From assembly GCF_910592395.1 (NCBI RefSeq), contig NC_088320.1:8806001-8870000 (forward strand): 64,000 nucleotides of DNA, read 5' to 3'. The translations under genes and the position numbers were made by a program. Below are positions 33,646 to 45,834 of this stretch, piece by piece (position 1 is the stretch's first letter; each line of letters opens with the position of its first letter). The notes under the pieces were generated by a model that was not told where the DNA came from, did not search any database, and saw only the letters and a list, made by a program, of their open reading frames with translations. This stretch comes from Lineus longissimus (taxonomy: Eukaryota > Nemertea > Pilidiophora > Heteronemertea > Lineidae).

Positions 33646-35129
33646 ACACGGAGGTGGCTTGGATTGATGTTCTTATGATCACATGAAGCAAACTTGAAGT
33701 TTTCATGTTCATCCTGGTATGCTAATGATTAGATAACTAATGGTATCGAGTGACGTCATCTATATAAATGCAAATTTTCATAATCTAACCACCAAGCTTT
33801 TATTTCTAGAGATCCAGGGGTTAATGAGAGCACCGGAAGAGGTGCAGCGTATGTCCTGGGAAGAGAGGCTGTGTGTCGGCCTCCACTGTCCAAAGAAAAC
33901 AATATATTCAAGCATATTATTCTCCCAGTATTTGCCCATGTACAGTTCTACCAAAAAATGTCATGTAAATGTCAACCGTTGTTTTAAGTATCACAGAGAT
34001 AAAATAAGATGAGAATAAGAATGCGGTTTTCAGGAGAGTATGGTATATTTTAGATGGTCAGGTATATTTTGTATTTGGATGCACCTAATTTCATCACTTC
34101 ATTATGAAACATGCATTTCAAAAAAGGCCCCAAAATAACTTTAATTTTCCATGTGTTTTTTCAAAGATTCACACATGCCCATGAACAGTGCTTTATGACC
34201 ATCATTTTTTGGCACTTGCAATTCCATACAATTTGTTCAATAGTGACAAATGCATAATTTTGCTTAGGTTTTTTATGTTATGATTTTAATCTCTTCCATT
34301 ACCTTTTATAAAGACCCCCAATCTTTCATGTATGAGCTCAAGTTGGCCAAGGGCCATGCAACTACAGTAATACTAACTCACATTAGATTTCCTATGATGA
34401 ATTGAACATAACTTCTTTCAATGGTTTTCTAAGTAAATACTTCCTATTTTTGGCCATCAAAAGTTTAAAGGGCATGTCAGGTTTGTTTGGTAATCAGTTA
34501 CAACATACAGCCCTTGAACAACCCTATGCTTATTATTGTAATTGAACCAGCGATTGTGTTGATTGATGACCCTACTGATAACGACCCTGGCTGATTGCAT
34601 TGATGACCATGAGGAATGTTCTCAAAGGTCGCCAGATGTCTGAAATCACCCAATGTGACCAAAAATAATCTTCAAAATAAAGAATTTAACAGGAATTTTC
34701 TTATGAAAGCGAAAAAAATCCTTTGTTGCATCGAAGTTCACTGATACATGTACATTGTGAAAAAGGAACGAAAATAAAATAAAAATATTAGTTTTCGGAC
34801 ATTTTTAAAATTGCTTGTTACATAATGAAGAGACAGGATTAGCTGCCCAAAAAGAACAGATACGTGAACAACTTGATACACCATTCTCTGCTGAAAACTC
34901 CATTGAATTATCTCATTATATCTCTGTGACATTTAAAAAAAATATGTGGACATTTTCTTTCCGGTAAGACTGTACGTGACGATATTCCAAAATTCACACA
35001 GAAAGAAAGCAACAAAACGTCACATAAGTTCCCATATAAAAAAGATCTTCAAGTCTGCTTTAATGAAATCCAGTTTGATATTAATAAGGTAACGGCTCAA
35101 TCAGAAATAACAATATAACGGCTTAATCA
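33646..35129. other. Non-coding stretch, nothing recognised
   Basis: One 90-codon frame at 33740-34012 has no motif. AT-rich otherwise. Confidence 0.4.
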
Positions 35130-35830
35130 GAAAAAAATGCCGTCTTTCAAAGTTGTCTTTCTGATAGACTGTCTCGTAGAAAGTAATAAAATATGTGCAC
35201 ATCTAGGATCAAACAACTCTTAATATCTCATGAAACTTTCAGCAGGGTTGCAATTGTATGTTTTTTATGGTCATGAATCTTATCCTATAACACATGTCAA
35301 AAATGTTCATATCAAAGTTTACGTTTCTATCCCAGATTTCACCCTGGGAGGGCATGCGATATCAACAAAATGATTCCAGTCAGTGCTGTATTATATCTTA
35401 CGAAATGTATGAATATCATTCAGGGCTGCATGGTCTACGATTATACATCAATTATCAACCGGCAATAAATAAGGATTCTAAAGAGAGAAATATGGACTAT
35501 TTTCCAAGTTAAAGTATTTACGCGTCAAACCTTAGCGCTCAGACATATTGATGACGTCACAGTACAGACGGCAAATCAAGTATCTGATCACGTTACGAGC
35601 CAGATATGCCTCAAAACAATCAAACAGATGTAGTCTGATATTCTTTAGGTTATATGTTTCAGGTTTTCGGCATTTTGTGATCCCGAGGCTTTTTAATCCA
35701 AAAATTATTAGAGGTAAAGTTTTTTGAAGAAAATGGTAAATTACTGATACTGCAATTATGTGGCGTCCTGCAAATGTCGTAACTGTTTAAAACTATAAAG
35801 AATATGTATAGCAAGACATCTGTGTGGGGT
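35130..35830 (+). repeat. Dispersed repeat family A, copy 3
   Basis: Contains the family landmarks including GTGCACATCTAGGATC, TTTCAGCA, GAAATATGGACTATTTTCCA, GCGCTCAGACATATTGATGA, TGATGACGTCAC (about 35549) and CCCGAGGCTTTTTAATCC. It is closest to copy 2 by shared segments. Confidence 0.6.
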
Positions 35831-36269
35831 ACAACTTTTAAATACATTTTGTATCTCCACCTTTTAGATATAGCATTCTAGAAACGGCATTATTTTTTTC
35901 TAAATAACCCGGTATTCCGTTTGTTTTTGCCAAAACCAAACTCATTTTAAATCATCGTCTGCACGAACCAAACGGCTCACAATTTTCCATACGCTACAAA
36001 AGTGGTGCGCATGAAACCAAAGAAAAAACTTTGTTCCAGGAGGAAATATTTCGGACAAAGACTCGAAATGCAATAAGCCATCCTTTTTTGAGACTTTGGA
36101 ACAAAAAAAGCACAACAGGTAATTAAGTGGATGAGCGATTTCAGTACATTCAGATTGCAATGGCGGCCAATTCAAGCAGTGAGATTAGGACTGCCTCACC
36201 ACACTACCATAACTTCCCCATCTTGAATTGCCATTCAAAAAATTACGAACGAATATTACTGCAAACTAG

Positions 36270-36510
36270 TAAATACCCTTGCTCCGCACGGTTGTGAGGC
36301 GAGCGGAACGTTATGAATTTGGGTGTTGCCATGTAGGGCTTACGTTAACCAGTTGAAGAGTCATTGTCTGTGGAAGATGTGGTTGAGTTAAAATGTCTTA
36401 GGAAGTGATGTAAGCCTTTAGTTGGTTCCAGGATTTCATATAAGACTACATTCCTTGTATCGTTCTTTCGTCTCGCACTCCTTGTGTCGACTTGGACAAA
36501 TATGTATTGA
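36270..36510 (+). repeat. Dispersed repeat family E, copy 1 (empty site)
   Basis: Colinear with 45835-46140: GAATTTGGGTGT, CATGTAGGGCTTACG, AAGAGTCATTG, TCTGTGGAAG, AAATGTCTTAGGA, GTGATGTA, TTTAGTTGGTT, TCTCGCACTCCTTG. At 36361-36370 it reads TCATTGTCTG without the insertion present at 45887-46002. Confidence 0.7.
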
Positions 36511-36949
36511 AATGTCCTGGAGATAGTTGGAGGTGCAGGTTCCGATTGTACCGTATTGGGGGGATTCATCTTCATCTCACTGGTGGCAGCACCGTCCTTC
36601 AGATGGTAAAACCCCGAAAAACTATATTTCGCGCTCAAGATATGGATTGGACACATAGCTTAAGTTTTCGCATGGCCAATCTACTTCAGACTTCTAAAAA
36701 TGAGCAAATTCCACCCAGTAATTAACTAAATGAGGACTCGCGCAACTACGCCCAATCTCGCCCGATTGAGGTTATGTCGCCTCTCAAGGCTAAACTTGAA
36801 GCAAGGACCAGGGTCATCGGCATCAGCTTCATAAAATTACCAACGCCTTCCCTGCACAAGAAACTAAGTTCAATGCTTTTAACTTAAAAGTAAAACTTGA
36901 AGGTAGTACATAGGTCCATTTACATACGGACCGCCGGCGTCTTAAGAAT

Positions 36950-37817
36950 GGGTTGGTTCAATACCTGGCACTGGCACGCTGGCACTGGCACGCTGGCACT
37001 GGCACTGGCACAAGGATGCATCCGAAAATGGTCATGCCATGCCATCTCATGACGGCCAATGTTACCTCCAATCTGCGATAGCAGGTCACGTGAAGTAAAT
37101 AAACGCACGTGGTCCACACTTAGCACTTCTATACCATGGATAAGGATTTTCATGGGAATTACATGCTGGAATTTGACAGGTTGTGCGCAATGCATGCTCT
37201 GTTACTACTGTATGATATACATGATACATCCAAAAATTGATGCATTGGTCTGTACAGATAAGCCAAATACACGGTGCACATGCAATGAGATGTCTCGGTA
37301 CTTTGTTTGCCTGCCCAAGGCTATAGGCCATGCGTGGAATCAAAGTTTGTTTTTCGATCATCTCTGCTCTGTGTATTTATTTACAATTATAAAATATCGC
37401 CATGTTATTGTTGATTGACGTTCATTCTCAATGAAAAATCTGCACATCATGACCTGCTTTCTCGGATTGGATATAACATTGACCTCTCATGATCTATAGG
37501 CTGTCTATGTCTTGACCTACTTACTGCATCCTGTGTTGAAATATAACTGACATGTTTGAATATAAATTAGTGCAACAGACTAGGAGTGACCAGCATTAGG
37601 TGTAGGCTGCAGCTCACTGGCTGTGGTGAGGCTGTATTATGTATTTTTTATATATTCAAATATAGTTTATTACCTCGAATTGATTCAACTTAATGCTTAC
37701 CATCAGATTCAATTTTCAAAAAAATATTTATGTCCCTGAAACACTGCATTTGGATCTTTTGGCAAAAAAATACCAGTGCCAGTGCCAGCGTGCCAGTGCC
37801 AGGTATTGAACCAACCC
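36950..37817. mobile_element. 868-bp element with 42-bp perfect TIRs
   Basis: The terminal 42 bases (36950-36991 and 37776-37817) are identical inverted copies beginning GGGTTGGTTCAATACC. They consist largely of CTGGCA/CTGGCACG iterations, which expand further on the left side to 37012. The interior has open frames on both strands up to 119 codons, none with a recognisable domain. Flanks (CTTAAGAAT and CTAAGGAAC) hint weakly at an 8-base duplication, as hAT elements make, but with mismatches. Non-autonomous DNA transposon of unknown superfamily. Perfect TIRs suggest it is relatively young. Confidence 0.8.
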
Positions 37818-40530
37818 CTAAGGAACTACTGTTTTTGAGTGTATAAAAAGTGTAACCAATCAACGGCACAACATTCTACACTTAAAAATTTCTAACGGTC
37901 AAAACAGACAACCGTTCGAAAAGGTTGTTGCCAAGCTCACTCCACAATATACTCGTGGCAATATTTTGTCGCAAATAAGCTGTCACCTTATTACAAAAAA
38001 GGATATTAATTGTTGCAATATGATTTCTTTCTAGGTGTTTTGACACAATAAAAAATGAAATAATGGGCACAAAAATATTAATGAGCAACATGTAGATGTG
38101 TGCTTTTTACCCGAGCTTCAATACAGGCAATTAATACAAATTGGAATGTTGTCCTTATCATCCACGTAAAATAGATGAATATTTCCACTTAAAATTTATC
38201 ATTGAAACTTATAGATATTGTATTTGCGAGTCACCCTTTAAAACATATTTGTTTAAAAAAGTAGTGCATCAAATGGTAGAAAGGTACTCAGAAATTAATC
38301 ACTACTGTCTTCTAATCATCGAAATGTGCTCACATTGAAGCGATCAATATGACATGACCGTCATCGGAAATAGGGCAGAGCAGAGTTGAACTGCGCACAA
38401 CTGTCCAATTTTGGATCCGGAAATTAAAAGCACATAAAATAGATGAACACACGCCGCAATCACTGATGAATGGCATATAGTGGCAGAAAGAGGTGCGGCA
38501 ATGCACTCTTTGAGGAACTGAATAATCGAAATTGATAAAGTTGTACGATCAGCTTAGAACTCGCTGAAAAATACCTATCAGAGACAAAAGCCCGAAGATT
38601 TAAATTTCTTATTATCAAACGCACTTTCTATTAAATTTACGTTTGCGTCCTCCCGGTAAAAAAGGTCAATTTACCATAATTGGTAAATTGTTAAACCAGT
38701 TATTTTGGAATGCAGTAGTCTTCTAGGCATTTGGTTTTAAATACTTAAAATGATTACCACAATGTCATAGCTGTACACTGATCGGAAACTTGTTTATCAT
38801 GACATCAATTAGTAAATATACACGGCGATAGGAGCCACTGGGGGGATGAACAGTCTTGTTTGATATGCGTCAATTCTCAAAAGTAATCTATGCCAATCAA
38901 TATCGGTAGCCCATTATATAGCCTCGATCCGCTACGCTGTACATCGAGGCTATGTGCTACCCCGAAAAAAGCCAGGAATTCCAGCCCAAACGCATTTAAG
39001 CTTAAGTCATGATGAAAAACATAAAAACCCCTCGGTGTAAAAATAGTTTGACGTCATAAGGCTAGCCAACCAATCAGGCCATTGTGTCGCCAACCAATCA
39101 TTTTCGCAATAGGCACCTTTTGGGGAGGAAGTATTGGTCTTATCAATTGGTTAAAGCGCGAATCACGGAGTTGAATTGAACTGACCACTTGTGACCCAAC
39201 AACAACTAGTGTATTGTATTATATATATCTACCAGTTGTTGTTGATGACCATCAATCTCCACGTAGAAGCAGGTCAAGTTAGGAATATTCAATGAAACGA
39301 ATCGCATGGACAGTGGTAACGTGGGGTCCTTGTGTCTGTCACTGAACCCTTACTATGGAGTTGTCACAAATCAAAGCGAAGGAGAAGAACATGATGTCAA
39401 GACGATTCGACAAAATGGTGTCGCCTACCCATCACGTTTGAATAACGTTGAATGGCATCGAACGACAAGAATCATTATATATTTGAGGGTTTGACTTGCA
39501 TATTCAGAATCGGTCTAAGATCGGTGAATCTAGAGTATATGGCGAGTCATGAAACGCCCTGCCAAACACATCATAACTGAACTTATTCCATGGAAGACAA
39601 TGTTCTGAATAAAAGAGGTGTTTTTCTTTCCAATATGCTACAATCAATCACTTGCAGTGATCTCTCCCAGCACAATTCGCAATCAAACATTGCAAAAAAG
39701 CGTGCACACAAACAACAAATGACCAGCTCTATGTACGCGTTTCTTGCGGAAAATTTGGTGCTTTTTTGAGGTAACAATATCAATGCAAATGAGGCAAAAT
39801 GTGAGAAACGAACATACGTGTCCATGAATATCGAAATGTATCAATGTAATGATATTGTAAATGTTTATAATAAATTAAATGTCTGGCTATTATACTCTTG
39901 CTTTGGGACGGGGACAGGGTGTTCTGTGTCGATTTATTGAAACTGCCATCGGGCTAGAGTTGGTTATATTAGGATATATGCACCATATCGTGTTTTGATT
40001 GAATCGCCTTTGGTCATTTCGGTAATCAAAGAGTGGGTGGTGTGGGATAGACTCTTCTGGACAATGCTGCCACCTTTGCACTGACGTTCTTTTTAGGCTC
40101 AGAGGCCATTTCAAATTCAACAAAAATGTCAATATGCGGGTGGGCGATATCCATAATCAAACCCTCTTTGTGACGTGGCCATCAAACAGCATGCACCTGG
40201 TATCGAGGTGAAGTTATAAGACCCATGCTTATACATGTCCACCACCTTCGGCTCCTGTGAGTCCTGATTTAAGCTTGAACCTTGCACACCATGGAGCCAA
40301 CCTTCTTCGGTCGATTCAAACTAATGTACTGGATAGTGCAGTGAATGTAAATACTTCTAAAGACCTTTAGTGTATTTTTAGATGCTTTTTCAGGGATGAG
40401 GGGCTAGTAGGGCATGCGTTTCGTCATGACATTTTTTTTAAGTAGATATTTCAAAAATGAGGTGTATTTAGACACTTGAAATCGATAAAGTATCACTTCA
40501 GAAGGATATAGGTGAAGGAAGTAGGCTAAT
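37818..40530. other. Non-coding stretch with two small hairpins
   Basis: Inverted repeat CAACAACAACT ... CAGTTGTTGTTG at about 39200-39244, and AGCCTCGAT ... ATCGAGGCT near 38921-38952. Two CCAACCAATCA words occur near 39065-39100. A short repeat at 39493-39545 matches 2032-2085. No gene seen. Confidence 0.4.
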
Positions 40531-40532
40531 TC

Positions 40533-40612
40533 GAGTAGCTTCATAGCCTAGTGATTAACGCTGTTGGCTACCACGCAGTAGGGCCCGGGTTAGATCCCGG
40601 GGAGAACCCATT
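40533..40612 (+). mobile_element. tRNA-derived SINE head
   Basis: TAGCCTAGTGATTAACG at 40544 resembles a pol III A box and GGGTTAGATCCCG at about 40588 a B box. CCCGG-TTAGAT-CCGGG can form a T arm. The anticodon arm and acceptor stem do not fold well, so this is not a functional tRNA gene; a SINE head is the better reading. The 3' body and tail are not delimited. Confidence 0.5.
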
Positions 40613-41123
40613 AAAATGTGGGTTTTTTTCTGGATGAGGCGGCGTGTCTTTCTAGGAACTAAATTACTGACACGTCATGACGCAAAACGTTTAAAAAGTC
40701 TGTCGGATGCGACGAATAGCCGTGGTCCCTTTTACACGAGTGTCTATGCCAGGGCAAGTAACAGATCCAGCATACTGGGTGAACATTGGCCTGTAGCCCG
40801 ACATGCTCTTTAGAATTTTGTTGAAGTTTTCAACGAGACCATTACTTTTTGGATTGTAAGGGGTCGACAAATTCCGATCGATATCTATACCATTTAGGAG
40901 ACTTGCATATAGCTTGGAGATGAATTGCGCCCCTCGGTCGCTGTGGATAATATCCATGCAACCAAATCTGGTTACCATTTCTCTAAGGAGAGCATACTTC
41001 TTCACTTTCCACTGTTTTCAGGGGGGATGCTTCGACCCACTTCATAAAGTTGTCTTCCATTGGATGTGAGCACATATTTATGACCTCGTGGAGTTTCTCG
41101 AAGTGGTCTGATAAGATCGATTT

Positions 41124-41236
41124 TACGAAAGCCCAGAATGCTCATTCAAAATACAAAATTCAATATTCAATATTGAATTTTGAATTTTATTCAATATTGA
41201 ATTTTGAATTTTGAATGAGCATTCTGGGTTTTCGTA
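41124..41236. mobile_element. 113-bp palindromic MITE inside gypsy pol
   Basis: The sequence is almost one continuous palindrome: TACGAAAGCCCAGAATGCTC on the left, its complement with one change on the right, and an ATTCAATATTGAAT core iterated between. TA lies at both edges, the Tc1/mariner-type target. Removing the element plus one TA leaves the gypsy reading frame continuous across the junction, which fixes the insertion point. Confidence 0.85.
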
Positions 41237-41517
41237 TAAGTACAAATAACTGTTGGGTTAAGGGAGTTTCTTTTCGTTTGTGTGGACGCTTGACTATGTT
41301 GCAGATTTCACAATGGGAAACAAATCGTGTTGTGTCCCGTCGCCAGCTTACCCACTAGAATGTAGATTCATTTATTCGTACACATGCGGTAAATTTACAA
41401 TAAGGAGTGGAGGTGCAGGCAACCGATAATTTGGACAACGTGCGAGGTATACTAACTAAATATACGCTTAAAACTTAGTTACGGGAAGGTGATATCATAT
41501 GACACATTTTAAAAAAT

Positions 41518-41844
41518 CTATTGAATACGCAGCTCATCGATTATTACATTGATATCCTTTAAAGAGAAGAATGAGAAGTCCGTTGAGTCTCTTAGCGCCA
41601 TCGTGTACCTTACTACACCAGTAGTTGCAGTCAGGTTCTGGTCGGGGACCGGTGAGTGAGTCACAACATAAACAAGTTCTTCTCTAGGTAGATTAACAAT
41701 TCTGGAGTAATGGGTGACATTTTTACCAACGCTAGATCTGCTACCTTTAAGCACAATTTTTGCACTGAGTTGAACAATTGGGTTGACAGTTTGAATGGCG
41801 GATCTAAAAAACACTACACGCTCTGATGTCTTTTTTATTCCCAA
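41518..41844 (-). other. 108-codon open frame within the gypsy remnant
   Basis: Lies where the linker between RNase H and the zinc-binding domain would be, on the same strand. Its product (for example SRIVNLPREELVYVVTHSPV) has no motif I recognise and is not required by known gypsy layouts. It may be diverged linker or foreign sequence. Confidence 0.3.
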
Positions 41845-42583
41845 ATGGCAAGCAGAAGGATCAGAATGTAATTTCTTGGTAGCACGAACTGGATCCTTGG
41901 TTCCTTCCGCGGTACCTCCAGTTTACGGTATAGAATATCAACTTCTATAATTAAGTTCCTCCAGTGTTGTCTTAAAACTTTCACACCGAGACTTTCTGAA
42001 GATACGCAATGGTAGCTTGGATATCCTGATCCATTGAGCTAGAGTTAGAAAAACGAGGAGGATATCTGGATCGATCGCATTTCTGCAAGTTGGCTCCTTC
42101 AACGGAACAAGTGATTTTGGAAGCTGGCTGAGTGTTTGCTGTGAAAGGCCAACGTTGTCCATTAACCATTAAGTCATCTTTTTTCATGTTTTCAAGATAT
42201 TCGTCTGTCAACTTGGTATGCTCGCAGGGTGGCCGTCTGTGGATATCTTGAGGCGGAATTTCCTGAGCCGTCCTTTGGAGTTGGGAGACACGGCTGCCTG
42301 GCATGCGGTTCTCCTCACGACCACACTGAGTGCAAGGTAGCCTGCTCATAAAATCACAGTTGACATGTTGTTTACCCAGACGATGGACGATGTCCAAAAA
42401 ATGATTCGGACATCAAGAGCTGCCACCTCTGTATCTGTTCGTTAGCATCAGTCAAATCCAAGAACTTGGTACCGTACGAGTATGGCTTGGAATGTTCGAC
42501 TGATCCAACAACACCTAAAACTTATCGTGCAAGCAAGTGCAGCCTGGTGGTCGTGTGTACATGGATCTTAATGCCAATAGGTA

Positions 42584-43445
42584 CACTCATGGTCAAAAGT
42601 TTATGGACACCCATTTTCCTCAATTTTCTTGAAAACAATACTGGGTCAAAAATCCCCCGGGTAGTATTGATGTGTAGAGAAATGCCTAGGCTATAAGATG
42701 ATGCTATACAGACAAGTATTATCATGTAATGATGCTGTGATGAAATTTGTATGGACACCCCCTAATCAACTTTTTATTAACCGATTTCTTTCTGATTTTA
42801 TTTTACCAGAAGAAACACATTGTTCCAAAATACAGTTTAAAACATTAAATCCCGGATTATTCTCATTGCTTTGCCGTAATTTTCCCATATTTGTAGTTTT
42901 TCGCACTGAGGCTCTGTACTGCATAAACATAACCAATTACATGGCACTTTGTCCTCATTTTCCTGGCAGGAAAAGTTATGAAGTTCAAGCCAACAGACAG
43001 TGATTTGATTAGAAATTAGTGTTATGAGTGTTTTTGTAGCAAGTGTCCACTACTGGCACTGTGCTTATCCAATTATGAGTCGTGGTCTATCACACATTTT
43101 ATTAGTGCTTGGTCAGCTTGAAATACTGGTGGAAATTGCAAGAGGAGAAAATGTGATAAAAACGCATTTTGATTGGTAATTATTGCAGCAGACCATGCTG
43201 GAATGTCTTCTAAACAATGGAGACAAATAAATGGAGACAGAAAATTGTTTCATAAAAAAGTTGATTAAGGGGTGTCCATACAAATTGCATCACAGCATCA
43301 TACATAATAATACCTGTCGGCAAATTTAGCGTCATCATATAGCCTAGAAATTTCTCTACACATTGGTGGTACCTGGGCAATATTTGACCGAGTGATTTTC
43401 CAGAAAATTGAGGAAAACTGGTGTCCATAAACTTGTGACCACAGC
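42584..43445. mobile_element. Tc1-like TIR element, about 860 bp
   Basis: The left arm (about 42584-42780) and right arm (about 43245-43445, inverted) match over about 190 bases. Shared blocks: GGTC-AAGTTTATGGACACC, TTTTCCTCAATTTTC, TGTGTAGAGAAAT, CTAGGCTATA-GATGA, TGTATGGACACCCC and AATCAACTTTTT. GGTCAAAAGTTTATGGACACC-like ends are common among Tc1/mariner elements. The interior has no transposase, so it is non-autonomous. Its left edge lies about 20 bases from the end of recognisable gypsy pol. Confidence 0.8.
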
Positions 43446-43804
43446 TCTCCTCGGGCAATTAACTTGAAGCCATGGTGAAGCCCATTTTAATTCAGCTACA
43501 AACTGAGCTGAGATGCAAAACAATATAGGAACGACCAAAAATTCAACGAAAAACGATTTATCGGATAACAAATGCAGTTGTCATACGATATAAACTGTGC
43601 TGTTGACTGATATTGATGTAAACGATCAAACAATTTAGGCAGATGTGTGAGTAAATTTTGATTAGCTGCTAATTGCCAAACACAGCAATAATCAAACTGC
43701 AATTTAAAAGTGGAACTGAGCACTCCTCATGATCATCACACTCGACAGGCAGTTTTGGCCGTAATCAGTGTGCATTTAATTTCACTTAGAGATGAACATT
43801 TCAA

Positions 43805-44181
43805 TGAGGAACCGGCGTTAAGATAAATGCCAGTGGCGGCGCCACAATCGATCGTACCTTCTGACGCCACGACGTCATTTTCTGGTCTGTTGACGTCGCA
43901 TGAGGTCAATCAAGGGAAACCATTGCGTACATTTTTGCACAGGATTTCAACAACAGAAAACGTGCCCAATAACTGGCATCGCGCATATTTTCCGCAAAAT
44001 TATCTTAAGAAACTGATAGCTCAATAGATTTAAAAAAGGAAGATGCAAACGTCGCCGAAATCGGTCGAAAATAAGCGATCGTTTTCGGGCTCAGAAATAA
44101 CATGATAATGCATTGGAAATGGAAAGTTTTGGTATGATCGATTGCAGCGCCACGCGGCGGATAAATCGCGCCGGTTCCTTA
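43805..44181. mobile_element. 377-bp TIR element
   Basis: Left AGGAACCGGCGTTAAGATAA and right read inward AGGAACCGGCGCGATTTATC, each followed by CC, GTGGCG and CAATCG. These form an imperfect TIR of about 40 bases. A 67-codon frame inside (43827-44027) is explained by the element and is not a gene. Confidence 0.65.
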
Positions 44182-44579
44182 TTAATCTTAAGGTCACATT
44201 ATTATTCTGTAAAGGAAGAGCATTACCTTCGTTTAAAGTGCATATTACATGTAGTATGGGATGTATGGTTTCACACAGTTTTTTTTCTGTAGACTTTCTG
44301 TAAATAGCTAGACAGATTTCACAACGACACCCGCTCGACCTGCGGTCTGCTGGAGAAAATCAAGTCGTGCAATCTGGTATAACTCGGACCACACACTCGA
44401 GCAGTTTTCTTATTTAGTTAGCTCTCGAAAGAAATACGTGTTGTGCAGGTGTTCCATTTCCGTGACTTGGTTTAAATTTTGCTCTCCGGGAATGAGAAAT
44501 TTTCAGTTGAGAAAATAAGGTTTTCTTACAAAACAGACAATGCAAAAATTTTAAAACAATCAAGACAACGTGTCATTTT

Positions 44580-45005
44580 TTACATAATTGCTAGTTGGGT
44601 GCGTTTTTAAAAACCCACCCAATATAATATGATTATGGACTTGTTCAGCAGCATAGAGTTTAGACAAGATCACCATTGATTTTGACCGCGTCGCATCAAT
44701 ACTGAAATTGTGATATGATATTCCGGACAGTCGGGCGAGTAAATGGTGAAATTTTAACTGGTAGTTGACCACGGAAATTGTTTGATAATCGGACGAATTG
44801 GAGAGGCGTTGATATTTCTACTCTTTCTAGCCAACTGGCAAAAAAATCTCAAATCTGATCTATTGCCAAATTAGCAAACATCTAAATCATTTTTTTTCAT
44901 CAAATAATTTCTTTCTGTAGACTAAATCGCCACACCAAATATATTTTCAATACCTCTCTAAATATGCACTTGACAGTTAAAAACATACTCGCGTCGAATT
45001 GATAA
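44580..45005. repeat. Dispersed repeat family F, copy 1
   Basis: Matches 56195-56610 in inverted orientation, 11.6 kb away. Blocks: CGGACAGTCGGGCGAGTAA, TGGTGAAATTT, AATTGGAGAGGCGTTGATA, the AATACCTCTC-AAATATGCACTTGACAGTTAA block and CAATTGATTT/GATCAATT at the outer end. Non-coding. Confidence 0.75.
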
Positions 45006-45834
45006 ACCTAGGAGTATTCAATGGTGGTCTTGTCTCAGCTTTGTTACTAAATACTAGCACCGCCATTATGACCACACACTAAGATTATTAGTGATTACAG
45101 AGACCGCTGATGTTCAGCAATAAGTGTGTCAACTATAGATCCCATCAAGTCTAATAAATTATGTTTACCTTGCCTAACAGCATGTTGTCAGTTCAATCAT
45201 GGTTTATTAAACGTTTGATTAACATGTAGGTTTAAGGATGGCGAATATCCTGTAACGAATCAATAAATCATTCTTATACAAAGGAGAACAATTCATCCGG
45301 TGAGGCTGGCTTACTTCTAGATATGCTGTCTTAAAATTGGTGTGTTGTCCTTGGGGCTGTAGGCTAAGAACTAAGACGGGATTCTCACAAGAATATGTGT
45401 AACGTAATTCGATCATATCTTAAATAAGAATCATATAAGAATTTATCTAGGATTTTCGACTTGGAAATAGTGTAACCAACCAATTTGGCATTGAGCAGGA
45501 GTGAATTTATTTTTGTTTTGTCTTGACATTACCACACCTCTGCTTTTTCGAAAAAGTTCAGGAGATCAGCCCAGCACTTGGTGTCAGTTTTGCACAAATC
45601 CTAGAGACAGACCAATAATAGTAGTAACGATGCGTCAACGAATTGATGATACACATAGCTTTATGGTAGTGAATAAGCAGCAGTGTCCACTTAAGCCAGA
45701 AATTCTCAAGAGCAAAAGCACCCCTTAGTTATCAAGCTTGAAAGTGCACAGTTGCTTCATAAAGTATCTCTATGTCTGTTTCAGAGCTTTTCGAAATTTG
45801 CCAAGAGTATCTAGAGGCGAGCTGTATATGTTCT

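Larger units (their letters stand above)
40691..42560 (-). pseudogene. Ty3/gypsy pol remnant (RNase H end to integrase)
   Basis: Reading leftwards, 42480-42290 carries an RNase H tail with NEQIQRWQLLM and IVHRLGKQHVNCDFMSRLPC, the classic gypsy RNase H to linker signature. A zinc-binding segment at about 41345-41240 has FVSHCEICNIVKRPHKR (HHCC type). The integrase core follows: PRGHKYVLTS near 41090, then HSDRGAQFIS with the second catalytic aspartate, and STPYNPKSNGLVENFNK with the glutamate, ending near 40690. Stops and frameshifts occur throughout. A palindromic MITE sits between the zinc-binding and core parts. No LTR, gag or protease is visible. Retrotransposon class is firm; it is inactive. 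Confidence 0.85.

Noticed and set aside
37059-37418. 119-codon open frame inside the 868-bp element
   Set aside because: No domain, opposite strand equally open, and the element has the features of a non-autonomous transposon.
39065-39100. Pair of CCAAT boxes as a promoter
   Set aside because: No transcription start, TATA or downstream exon is supported; CCAAT words are common by chance.
40533-40612. Functional tRNA gene
   Set aside because: A and B boxes are present but acceptor and anticodon arms do not fold acceptably; SINE head preferred.
40691-42560. Endogenous retrovirus
   Set aside because: Motifs fit the ordinary Ty3/gypsy pol layout; no envelope gene and no LTRs are visible, so a retrotransposon remnant is the simpler call.
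43827-44027. 67-codon open frame
   Set aside because: Lies within the TIR element 43805-44181 and has no motif.
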